A DNA stretch of 64,000 nt. Origin: Gammaproteobacteria bacterium HGW-Gammaproteobacteria-11 (lineage in GTDB: Bacteria; Pseudomonadota; Gammaproteobacteria; Pseudomonadales; Pseudomonadaceae). Location: positions 124,001 through 188,000 of the forward strand of contig PGZJ01000003.1 of assembly GCA_002840055.1 (NCBI GenBank), written 5' to 3'. Numbering within the stretch: position 1 is the stretch's first letter; every line of letters begins with the position of its first letter. Below are positions 36,196-43,639 of this stretch, one piece after another. The notes beneath the pieces are model-generated. The model worked only from the letters and a program-made list of their open reading frames with translations. It was not told where the DNA came from and searched no databases. A program made the position numbers and the translations under genes.

Positions 36196-36313
36196 GCCGC
36201 GGCCTGTATGGCTGCGCGCGGTCGGCATTCTAACGATTTACTGTGCTGGACGCACCTGATGATTCAGCGGGCTGATTGCCGGATTCTGGAGAGACGACGC
36301 CCGCACTGACCCA

Positions 36314-36811
36314 TCAATCCAAAGAGCCGCCATAGCTGCAGCCCTGCATACGGGAGGGATCTCCCGAGTCATAGTCCGCCGACTCGCGCAGGTCATGCAG
36401 CTCGACCAGCGCCTCGTCCTCCGGCGTGGTGCTCATCCACCAACCGCCAAAGGACTCGCGGTAATTCAATCGAAAGTATTCAATCTGGCCCGGTTCCAGC
36501 CACAGTCCGGTGCGCGAGAAAATGCCCCTGCGCTGCGTTTGAATAGCGATCTCACCGCATCCTGGCTTGAGCCTCAAGAGCATATAACCCCGGGCTTGCA
36601 TGACGCCTCGATCGCGCCGGTTGACGCTGATATTCACTAGGTCATGTCCACCTGTCACGCGATCAGGCCGATAAACGACCAGCATGGCCTCATCGGGTCG
36701 AGACTCCAGTGCAGCGACACGCTCATCGAATCGCGGGCCTGTGGCTACCGCAGCACAACCTGCCAGCAGCAACACCAGCAACCCGGAAATCAGTATTCTC
36801 ATTACGTCCAT
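36314..36811 (-). CDS. Putative lipoprotein, DUF2846-like
   Basis: 165 residues. A signal peptide with lipobox LLLAG-C (Cys19) is followed by MLVVYRPDRVTGG, VNISVNRRDRGVM and LLRLKPGCGEIAI. This 'vYRp ... vdg ... lkpG' rhythm resembles DUF2846 lipoproteins, small beta-sandwich envelope proteins with no known function. Two in-frame ATGs (36811, 36802) are possible starts. It lies 119 bases downstream of the caspase-fold gene on the same strand. Confidence 0.65.
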   Translation of the reverse strand: MDVMRILISGLLVLLLAGCAAVATGPRFDERVAALESRPDEAMLVVYRPDRVTGGHDLVNISVNRRDRGVMQARGYMLLRLKPGCGEIAIQTQRRGIFSRTGLWLEPGQIEYFRLNYRESFGGWWMSTTPEDEALVELHDLRESADYDSGDPSRMQGCSYGGSLD

Positions 36812-36930
36812 GCTCTCTATTGTCCGCCGGCTTGGCAGGGTCGGCAGTCTACACGCCGCCAGAAAAAATCCGTACGCCAGCCACCAGACTGAAACACCCC
36901 AACGACAACAACCTGAGCCTGCGGCCTTCC

Positions 36931-37806
36931 CTACTCCTGCAAGAACACACCCTGCATCAACCAGTGACGCAAATCACTACCCAGATAAGACTGCGGATGT
37001 GACCAACTGCTTTTCTCCATACCAATGTCCTTTTCCCAGGTACGAATCAACTGATTAACCTGTTTGAACATCCCATCCGGATCACTCAGTGACAACGCGC
37101 CCTGCTGATAAAGCGCCTTGGTAAACCAGGTCATTTCCGAATCGTCACCACAGCCAAAGGAGGTGCGGTCCTTTCTCGAGGAGGTCAGAATCAGGGTATC
37201 AGCATTGGCCAGCGGACTGAGCCAGTTACCGGAATAACAGGCCGAGACCACCAGCACCCGGCGACGTACATTCAATGGCGCCAGCATCTGTGCAAAGGCC
37301 TCGGGCGTCAGGTTTGGCAGGTCCATGCCGGGCTGGTGCATCACCAAGGCGCCATCCCGTCCGCCGTGGCTGACCAGGTGGATGAACAGCAGATCTTCCT
37401 GCGGATTCATTTGCGCATCCAGCGCATGCAAGGCCATTTGCATGGCCGTTGGCGTTGCCAGCGGCAATCTTTCGTAATCCCGATGATTGAGTAACAGGAT
37501 GGCGCGATTATCCAGATCAACCTGGGACGCGAGGCCGGCTCGGGCCACCTCGATATCACGCATGAAAACCGATTCGCTGCCGTCACCACCCACGGCAAGG
37601 AAATACACATCCCTGACCCCGGGGCGCTCCGCCGCCAGCCCGGCTATCTGTGTCTGCAGCCGCGCCTGATCCGTTGCGCTCAGCGGCTCAGCAGTATCTC
37701 CCTGGGCGACACCGATCATGGATAGAGTCGGGGCGCAGACCAGCAACAAGAGACCGGCCACCCACACCAGAGGATTTCGTAACAGAGCTAGCTGAACACA
37801 TGTCAT
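36931..37806 (-). CDS. Peptidase C13 (legumain/caspase-fold) family protein
   Basis: 291 residues. An N-terminal hydrophobic helix (VWVAGLLLLVCAPTL) suggests export or membrane anchoring. The C13 catalytic dyad is present: His147 in HLVSHGGRDG and Cys190 in VVSACYSGNW. The clan CD fold includes legumain, GPI transamidase Gpi8 and caspases. Bacterial C13 proteins of this size occur in Pseudomonas but their targets are unknown. Followed by a DUF2846-like lipoprotein gene; the two may act in the periplasm together, which is inference. Confidence 0.85.
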   Translation of the reverse strand: MTCVQLALLRNPLVWVAGLLLLVCAPTLSMIGVAQGDTAEPLSATDQARLQTQIAGLAAERPGVRDVYFLAVGGDGSESVFMRDIEVARAGLASQVDLDNRAILLLNHRDYERLPLATPTAMQMALHALDAQMNPQEDLLFIHLVSHGGRDGALVMHQPGMDLPNLTPEAFAQMLAPLNVRRRVLVVSACYSGNWLSPLANADTLILTSSRKDRTSFGCGDDSEMTWFTKALYQQGALSLSDPDGMFKQVNQLIRTWEKDIGMEKSSWSHPQSYLGSDLRHWLMQGVFLQE

Positions 37807-37899
37807 AAGCGCTTCCTGAATACCGTCATACCATCCTTGCTCCTTTCAACCCATCAGCCTGAAAAGCACACTATCCAGCGACACAAAAGCACACCTTGG

Positions 37900-38337
37900 T
37901 CACTCGAGGTTCACCCCTGAGCTGACACCAACAAACCTGTCACGTATTTCCGGGCCCGGCACCCTGCAGGTAGCGCTTCTGCCAAACAGCGCATATCGGT
38001 TGCGGGCAAAGAGGCGATAGAACCAGTCCCTGATCGGTCGCGGAACCACCCGGAACAGGTTGAACAGTGACCAGTAGCCGTTCAGATCCCGGGTAATTTC
38101 CAGCGCCGCCGTGGAATAGAGAAAAGCCTTGCCATCCTTGACCAGCAAGAAGGTATCAATTCCGACGTTCATGACACCGTAAGCGCGCATGGTCTGCTGG
38201 GCAAGTTCGCTTTGCATGGGCGTAAACGCAAAGCGCCCTGCGGGGTCGCGCTGAATAATGAAATTCACCGCACCATTGCAGAAGTTGCATACGCCATCAA
38301 AGATGATCAGGTGGCGGCTATCCATTGACTGACTCAT
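37900..38337 (-). CDS. DCC-family (DUF393) thiol-disulfide oxidoreductase-like protein
   Basis: 145 residues. IIFDGVCNFCN near the N-terminus is the DxxCxxC signature (D14, C17, C20) that names the DCC family, and FTPMQSELAQ, FYRLFARNRYALFG follow as usual. The family is predicted to be thioredoxin-like, with a cytoplasmic redox role; it has little experimental support. It is 9 bases downstream of the CWC gene, so the two and the MreB-like gene probably form one operon. Confidence 0.85.
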   Translation of the reverse strand: MSQSMDSRHLIIFDGVCNFCNGAVNFIIQRDPAGRFAFTPMQSELAQQTMRAYGVMNVGIDTFLLVKDGKAFLYSTAALEITRDLNGYWSLFNLFRVVPRPIRDWFYRLFARNRYALFGRSATCRVPGPEIRDRFVGVSSGVNLE

Positions 38338-38346
38338 GCTGGCCCG

Positions 38347-38592
38347 CTATTCATTGGCGCAGGTCTCTTCACTATCAGCATCCTGATTGCGCTCGCGCCC
38401 TGCCGCACAATCCGGACATAGACAAGCCTGGTTCTTCAGTTCATCCGGCACCCGCTCCAGTACCTGCGGGCTGATTGTCACGCCCATGCACCAGCACCCT
38501 TCAGCGCCGCCGCTGCCAGCCGCCATGGCGCAGCTGTTTCCGGCGCCACAGAGTGGGCAGGCTTGTTGGTTGATCTGCTGGAGATCAGCCAT
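38347..38592 (-). CDS. Cysteine-rich CWC family protein
   Basis: 81 residues from the ATG at 38592, which overlaps the end of the MreB-like gene by 8 bases. It is rich in cysteine: ACPLCGAGNSC, GCWCMGV (the CWC motif) and ACLCPDCA, suggesting one or two bound zinc ions. Members of this small family are found across proteobacteria and have no known function. The overlap with its upstream neighbour and the short gap to the DCC gene indicate co-transcription. Confidence 0.8.
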   Translation of the reverse strand: MADLQQINQQACPLCGAGNSCAMAAGSGGAEGCWCMGVTISPQVLERVPDELKNQACLCPDCAAGRERNQDADSEETCANE

Positions 38593-39184
38593 TGCCGAGG
38601 CGCCAGAACAAAAATGCTGCACCCGCTATAAAAAGGATATTGACCAGCCAGCCGCCGCTGCGTGCTGAGCGGCCAGCAAGATCAAGTCCCTCAAGAGTTT
38701 GCTGTTCCCGCTCCAACTGGGCAAAGTCGATGTTCTGTGCGACCAACTCAGGGCCCTCCTGCACCAGAACGCTTCGAGCGCCGGCGCCCAAGGCGAGCTC
38801 TCTGAAGGCGCGAATCTCAATCTGCGACAGACCGCCTTCGGCTTTTTCCATCGGATGCATGATCACCGCAGGCGTGACAGGGATAAAGCGACGCTTGCCC
38901 AAGGCCTTGAAAACCAACTGCAACAGCTTCTCTGCCACAGAAAAATCGCTCAACAGCGAGCGCGGATGGGCAAATGGGTTGATCACCTGAGTGGTGGGGC
39001 TGGCGCGATTTTTCGCCTCATCACCAAAGGCGACCACCTCTTTCTTACCCTTGTCGCCGGTTTCAATGGCCTGCAGAGGCGCCTGATCCCAGCGCTCACC
39101 CGTGGCGACGTCGGTCACGGTCAAGCGGCTTTCACGCATTTGCACATAAAAACAGGGGGAAAAGCGGGCAAACAACGACGTCAT
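38585..39184 (-). CDS. Truncated MreB-like protein with C-terminal membrane helix
   Basis: 199 residues from the ATG at 39184. Residues about 75-165 align with the middle of MreB: NPFAHPRSLLSDFSVAEKLL corresponds to the 'P...GVIADFEVTEKML' region and IRAFRELALGAGARSVLVQE to 'RRAIRESALGAGAREVFLIEE'. The phosphate-1 loop seems altered and the second half of the actin fold is missing. Instead a helix, WLVNILFIAGAAFLFWRL, ends the protein. Full MreB is about 345 residues. It may be a membrane-tethered actin-like regulator or a decaying paralogue. Confidence 0.72.
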   Translation of the reverse strand: MTSLFARFSPCFYVQMRESRLTVTDVATGERWDQAPLQAIETGDKGKKEVVAFGDEAKNRASPTTQVINPFAHPRSLLSDFSVAEKLLQLVFKALGKRRFIPVTPAVIMHPMEKAEGGLSQIEIRAFRELALGAGARSVLVQEGPELVAQNIDFAQLEREQQTLEGLDLAGRSARSGGWLVNILFIAGAAFLFWRLGNG

Positions 39185-39370
39185 GGAACTTTCTCCAAAG
39201 GCAGGACGACAGGACATGGGCTACACGACGTCAGGTACTCCCTGCCCTGGCAAGCCGCATGCACCAAAGTATAGCCCCTGCTGCGCGGCCGCCCAACCGC
39301 CAACATCCAGAACTGTGGCTTGTTGCCGATTATGCAGCACCATTCACCTTTGCTGCGCTGCTTGCCAGAT

Positions 39371-39386
39371 TCGAACAAGTGTTCGA
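39371..39386. promoter_or_regulatory. Candidate operator palindrome upstream of the SDR gene
   Basis: TCGAACA, AG, TGTTCGA is a perfect 16-bp palindrome 46 bases before the SDR ATG. It has the size and symmetry of TetR-family sites such as those of fatty-acid regulators. No cognate regulator is adjacent. Confidence 0.35.
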
Positions 39387-39431
39387 CACTGGGCGCCACT
39401 TTTTACTCGACTCGCAAATCAGGAGAGTTAT

Positions 39432-40337
39432 ATGAGCGATATTCGTTTTGACGACAAAGTCGTTATTGTCACCGGCGCCGGAGGCGGCATTGGCCGCGCC
39501 CACGCCCTGCTGTTTGCCAAGCATGGCGCCAAGGTAGTGGTTAATGATCTGGGTGGCAGCACCCAGGGCGAAGGCGCCAACAGCGAAGCCGCCATGAAGG
39601 TGGTTGAAGAGATCAAGGCCGCTGGCGGTACTGCAGTAGCCAACCCGGACAACGTCATCAACGGCGACAAGATCGTTCAGTGCGCCATGGACAACTTTGG
39701 CCGTGTGGATGTGGTCGTCAACAACGCCGGCATCCTGCGCGACAAGAGCTTCGCCAAGATGACCGATGCCGACTGGGATCTGGTCTATCGCGTCCACGTC
39801 GAGGGTGCCTACAAGGTAACCCACGCTGCCTGGCCCTACATGAAGGACAGCAACTTCGGTCGCATCATTTTCACTGCCTCCACCTCCGGCATCTACGGCA
39901 ACTTCGGTCAGGCCAACTACGGTATGGCCAAGCTGGGTCTGTACGGTCTGACCCGTACCCTGGCAATCGAAGGCCGCAAGAACAACATCTTCGTCAACGC
40001 CATTGCCCCGACTGGCGGCACACGCATGACCGAAGGTCTGTTCCCACCCGGCGCCTTTGACAAGCTCAAGCCCGAGCTGGTCAGCCCGCTGGTCGCCTTC
40101 CTGTGCTCCGAGCAGTGCCAGGAGACCGGTAGCCTGTTTGAAGTCGGCGGCGGCTGGATGGGCAAGGTACGCTGGGAGCGCTCGCTCGGGATTGGCTTCA
40201 ACCCCGATGAAGGCTTTACCCCGGAAGATGTGGCAGCCAACTTCGAGCAACTGTGCAACTTCGACAATGCCGTGCACCCGAAAGACAATATCGAAGCCCT
40301 GCGTGAGCTGATGGCCAATATCCAGAAATTCGCCTGA
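39432..40337 (+). CDS. SDR-family (3R)-hydroxyacyl-CoA dehydrogenase-like protein
   Basis: 301 residues from ATG 39432 (AGGAGAG upstream). TGAGGGIGRAHALLFAKHGA, VNDLGGSTQGEG, NNAGILRDKSF and the Y-G-M-A-K active site (QANYGMAKLG) match the dehydrogenase unit of peroxisomal multifunctional enzyme type 2 and its bacterial single-domain relatives. The C-terminal extension after the Rossmann domain (ERSLGIGFNPDEGFTPEDV) is also typical. It likely oxidises (3R)-hydroxyacyl-CoA in fatty acid or sterol side-chain breakdown. Confidence 0.88.
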   Translation: MSDIRFDDKVVIVTGAGGGIGRAHALLFAKHGAKVVVNDLGGSTQGEGANSEAAMKVVEEIKAAGGTAVANPDNVINGDKIVQCAMDNFGRVDVVVNNAGILRDKSFAKMTDADWDLVYRVHVEGAYKVTHAAWPYMKDSNFGRIIFTASTSGIYGNFGQANYGMAKLGLYGLTRTLAIEGRKNNIFVNAIAPTGGTRMTEGLFPPGAFDKLKPELVSPLVAFLCSEQCQETGSLFEVGGGWMGKVRWERSLGIGFNPDEGFTPEDVAANFEQLCNFDNAVHPKDNIEALRELMANIQKFA

Positions 40338-40341
40338 CGGC

Positions 40342-40381
40342 AGCGGCAAGCTTTAAGCCGCAAGCTACAAGCTACAAGCTG
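40342..40381 (+). repeat. AAGC-rich 3'UTR element after the SDR gene
   Basis: AGCGGCAAGCTTTAAGC, CGCAAGCTACAAGCTACAAG lie between the SDR stop and its terminator, in the gene's sense orientation. It belongs to the same family as the segments near 17900 and 43600. Confidence 0.75.
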
Positions 40382-40387
40382 TATTAG

Positions 40388-40427
40388 AAAAGCCCGCCCC
40401 TGCGTGACAACAGAGGCGGGCTTTTTG
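40388..40427 (+). terminator. Rho-independent terminator of the SDR gene
   Basis: AAAAGCCCGCC and GGCGGGCTTTTT with a 16-base loop, followed by GTTTTG. Confidence 0.88.
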
Positions 40428-40611
40428 TTTTGTGCGACCCCAAAAGTAACCTGCCCGTATTTATCTGGCCGACTGCCCGTTATGAGAGCCGGTTCAAGGA
40501 TTGTTTCAGGCTGTTCAAGTAAACTGCGCGGCTTTCCAAACGCCAGCCATTCGAGCTTTGGCATCTTGTTGCCAGCCTTCGGCACCGCCTCTGTATCAAG
40601 GATGATGAGTT

Positions 40612-42255
40612 ATGCCCATGGACTTTTCTGCGCCATTTACCACGCTTGAATTCAAGCAACAGTTTCGCAACGAGAGTGAACACAACCAGATACGCTGGGG
40701 CGAGCGCTTGGTCCATGCGGCCTTTGAGCGCGACATGTCTGGTCAGGAAAAGCCCGTCATGACCCGGAAGGGCGAGCAAAAGGGCTATGCCACTTCGCCC
40801 TGCCAAGACACTCTCAGAGCCGTTTTCGCAGAAGTGCGGCTGTCTGAAGGCTGCGAACTTGTCATCAAACCAATCACTCTTGCGGAGTTGGCACGCAATG
40901 CGCTTTATCACGGTGTCAGCATCGCCTTACGCAATACCGATTCGGGCTACTATTTTACTGGCGAATATGAGAATAGGCAGCTTGGACTGCTAGCCGCCGT
41001 TCAGGACCAGCAAGGCAGAGAGATCATCTACTTTGCCCGGGTATTCGAGTTCGAAGAGATAGCCAGCGCCCCCAGAATTCCAAGGGGATCATTACAATAC
41101 TGGGAGCCAACCTCCCTTGAACCCCGGGAACCCTCACCGATCGAGTACCTGAGTTGTATTGATACTTACGAAAACACCCTGCATATTTTTGATGACCAGT
41201 TGGACTGGACAAACCCACTATTCCCGGAACTGCCAGATAACGCAGTAGCCCTCAGCAGCCTGTCAGACAGCGCCCAGGCTTTTTTCAACAAGCTCAAAGC
41301 CCCGCTGCTGTCCACGCCAGTAGATCAGGCACTCGACGCTTTACCAGTCGAATCCAGCCAGCCAAACTCTCTGATCGACACCGAGCTCTTGGTTAACTAT
41401 CAGAAGTTCCGCGCTCGGTTAAACAAGCTGATTATCCCCCCTGCAAGCAAGATAACATTGACTGTACATGAGCCAGAGCCCCAGGAGGACCTGTCTGACA
41501 GCAGTCCAAAAGACTATGCAATCGATCTCAGTTGGACCGCTTCATCCGGATTAAGAGCTCAATTCTTGCGCAGCTGGTCCAGCATTGTGCAACTAAAAGC
41601 GACCCCGGAGTTACCTAGTGCTCCGGGCACATATCCGGCAACCGAGGTTTTGCGCGAGCGAATTCTGGATCATCTTGCCTGGTCGCTATTTCAACGTGGT
41701 CGACGCTTTGATTTTTTTGGTTTCGAATCGGATCTGGAGGGACTGCTGCCCGGCATAATCTCCAATGGCCGTACGTACTTCAAATCTGATTATCAGGATA
41801 GTCGCTTCCCGTGCCTCGCCCGCTGGAGCTTTGGGAGACATGAAGCTGCCGTACTTCTGCTAGGTCAGGAAGGCCGCAACTTCATCTGCAAGCCAATGAA
41901 ATACCAGGGAATCCCGACCAGTGACAGACCAAGCCTCGTGCCCTACCTCGACGCGATCACCCATGATAACTATAAGCTGATGGTGCTGGACCCTACCTGC
42001 GACAGGTTGTCAGTGCCCGCATCTATGATCGACTTTCCTGAACACTGGTATCTGGGCGCGCGTGTTAGCGACAAAGAGATATTGTCTTCGTTCGACGCAG
42101 CCTTAAGCGCCTTCGTGCGTGAGATAACGCCATCAACCTGGCAGCCAAGCATAGGCACAGACCAGACCGAAAAAGGCCAGAACCCGCTCAAATGGATCAT
42201 AACCGGCTCAATTCTGGCCCTGTTCGCCTACTTCCTTTTCGTCGGTGGTCGCTGA
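40612..42255 (+). CDS. Large protein of unknown function with a C-terminal membrane anchor
   Basis: 547 residues, preceded by AAGGATGATGAG. I recognise no family. The protein is mostly soluble in character, acidic and rich in aromatic residues, with a single hydrophobic segment at the end (WIITGSILALFAYFLFVGG, about residues 526-544), so it may be tail-anchored with the bulk in the cytoplasm. Codon use is less GC-rich than in neighbours. It stands alone on the plus strand between the SDR terminator and another unknown gene, which suggests acquired DNA. Confidence 0.75.
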   Translation: MPMDFSAPFTTLEFKQQFRNESEHNQIRWGERLVHAAFERDMSGQEKPVMTRKGEQKGYATSPCQDTLRAVFAEVRLSEGCELVIKPITLAELARNALYHGVSIALRNTDSGYYFTGEYENRQLGLLAAVQDQQGREIIYFARVFEFEEIASAPRIPRGSLQYWEPTSLEPREPSPIEYLSCIDTYENTLHIFDDQLDWTNPLFPELPDNAVALSSLSDSAQAFFNKLKAPLLSTPVDQALDALPVESSQPNSLIDTELLVNYQKFRARLNKLIIPPASKITLTVHEPEPQEDLSDSSPKDYAIDLSWTASSGLRAQFLRSWSSIVQLKATPELPSAPGTYPATEVLRERILDHLAWSLFQRGRRFDFFGFESDLEGLLPGIISNGRTYFKSDYQDSRFPCLARWSFGRHEAAVLLLGQEGRNFICKPMKYQGIPTSDRPSLVPYLDAITHDNYKLMVLDPTCDRLSVPASMIDFPEHWYLGARVSDKEILSSFDAALSAFVREITPSTWQPSIGTDQTEKGQNPLKWIITGSILALFAYFLFVGGR

Positions 42256-42320
42256 AAACAAAGTGCTGTCCGTTACCCATGGAGGGCATGGGGCAATAAG
42301 ATTGCAACGTAAGGACGAAC

Positions 42321-42464
42321 ATGTACATGCAAGCATCGGAACTCATAACGCTCAGCGGTTTTATTGGAGCGGGAGCAAAAGTCGAAAGTAGCATTGATGT
42401 CATATTTAATGCCATGCCGATTGCCTTAGGATTTTTTCGCGATCTTGAGGCTAAGCCTTACTGA
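42321..42464 (+). CDS. Possible 47-residue small protein
   Basis: ATG 42321 is preceded by AAGGA with a spacing of 6, and the frame runs 47 codons to TGA 42462. The product starts MYMQASELITLSG and contains FIGAGAKVESS; it has no family I can name. It is the only coding candidate in the 387 bases between the unknown genes at 40612 and 42643; the rest of that gap holds only a hairpin near 42548. A good ribosome-binding site is the main support, so it remains tentative. Confidence 0.35.
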   Translation: MYMQASELITLSGFIGAGAKVESSIDVIFNAMPIALGFFRDLEAKPY

Positions 42465-42547
42465 ATGACGTCAACTGCATAGTCCCCCTAGGTAAGTCCT
42501 GGGAGTGTCGAGTCCGATCCTGACTCCCTGGCCAACCGACGTATCTC

Positions 42548-42569
42548 AGGCCGAGGTAAAACTCGGCCT
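42548..42569. terminator. Hairpin in the orphan stretch
   Basis: AGGCCGAG, loop GTAAAA, CTCGGCCT: a perfect 8-bp stem between convergent genes, with no T-tract. It may end transcripts from either side. Confidence 0.45.
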
Positions 42570-42642
42570 TCCAGGGGAACCGCACAAGCTTCGCGGCGAG
42601 ACTGCCGCGCCGTCAGGCTAGGTTGACTGAATATTCAAAGAA

Positions 42643-43392
42643 TCAATCGCCCTGCAGCACCCTCTGCCCTCGCCGAGCAGTGATATATCCCCAGATGCGC
42701 ACACCGGGAAAGACTGAACGCCAGGTGAGTGACAAAGCGCCGCGCAGGGTCAGGGCGCGCTTGCCGCTCTCGTCAATCTCAGGATGGAGCAACCCTTTGG
42801 CCAGCAGGGCATCGGACTCGCGCCGGAGAAAATCTTCCATTTCGCCAAAGCCCTGCTCCAGTGGATAGTCCATCGGTTGCAGCGTGCCTTTGAGCTTATG
42901 GCGCAGTTGGTTCTGCAGGGAAAGCAGTTGGCTTACATCAACCACCCCCGGAAAACGGAAGCTCTGTTTTACCGGCAGATCCGGGTAACCCTCGGGCCGA
43001 GGTGAGTTGGATACATCAAGAATGCTGCCGTCGCTGAATTTTTGCGAAAACTCGCAATAGGTCAGTGTTGGCTGATTGGCAGCGCTGATGCTGACGACCA
43101 TGCCAACCACTTTAATACCCGGATGCCAGTAAAGCCTGAAGTAGGTATGGGTATGACTGTCATGCAGAGAGGATGAGCCAAGCAGGCTAAAGTCCAGCGC
43201 TTTAAGGCCTTGATCGTAGCAGGAAAACGCCTCGGTCAAATGCTCGGCAAAGTCTTCATCAGCAATAGGTTCAAAATGCACAAGGGTTGGAATTCTCTGG
43301 GTTTTCCAGACGATAAAGGGGCCAACCAGATTCATGAACAGCGGGACTACAAGAACCAGTCCGACCAGCACCAGTAGCAAGGTATCGAGCAT
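42643..43392 (-). CDS. Membrane-anchored protein of unknown function
   Basis: 249 residues from the ATG at 43392, preceded by GGAAT with a spacing of 3; a frame to 43437 has no signal. The N-terminal helix LLLVLVGLVLVVPLFMNLVG anchors it in the membrane. The remainder is soluble and contains FSQKFSDGSILDVSNS and GEMEDFLRRESDALL. It resembles hypothetical proteins with no domain I can name. It is convergent with the orphan gene at 40612 and lies just before speC on the same strand, but separated from it by the speC terminator. Confidence 0.7.
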   Translation of the reverse strand: MLDTLLLVLVGLVLVVPLFMNLVGPFIVWKTQRIPTLVHFEPIADEDFAEHLTEAFSCYDQGLKALDFSLLGSSSLHDSHTHTYFRLYWHPGIKVVGMVVSISAANQPTLTYCEFSQKFSDGSILDVSNSPRPEGYPDLPVKQSFRFPGVVDVSQLLSLQNQLRHKLKGTLQPMDYPLEQGFGEMEDFLRRESDALLAKGLLHPEIDESGKRALTLRGALSLTWRSVFPGVRIWGYITARRGQRVLQGD

Positions 43393-43550
43393 ACTATTCC
43401 TTATATGCAGTGAATAAGGTTCTGGCAAATATATCAAGTGAGCAGCATCAACCCGCTACCGGCTATCCCCTGCCGAGTACAACCGGTCGGTTTGTAGACT
43501 GAAGCGGCCTGACAATACAGACTGAAAACGCACACTCATTCAGCACAAAC

Positions 43551-43584
43551 AAAAAGCCCGCACTGTTACCAGTACGGGCTTTTG
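43551..43584 (-). terminator. Rho-independent terminator of speC
   Basis: On the minus strand, AAAAGCCCGTACTG and CAGTGCGGGCTTTTT (one mismatch) with a 4-base loop, ending in a T-tract. Confidence 0.88.
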
Positions 43585-43588
43585 CACC

Positions 43589-43620
43589 AGCTTGCCGCTT
43601 GTAGCTTGCAGCTTGCCGCT
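43589..43620 (-). repeat. AAGC-rich 3'UTR element after speC
   Basis: In the speC sense it reads AGCGGCAAGCTGCAAGC then TACAAGCGGCAAGCTGG, filling the space between stop codon and terminator, as for slyD and the SDR gene. Confidence 0.75.
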
Positions 43621-43639
43621 CTCTGAAGCGCTAGGCGCT

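Noticed and set aside
36931-37806. Caspase-fold gene considered as part of an antiphage defence system
   Set aside because: It has an export or anchor helix and no neighbouring nuclease, STAND, CBASS or gasdermin-like gene; the neighbours are envelope lipoproteins.
42498-42538. T-arm-like sequence (GTCGAGTCCGATC, then CTGGCCA) suggesting a tRNA or attachment-site fragment
   Set aside because: The flanks do not pair as a T-stem or acceptor stem and there is no upstream anticodon arm.
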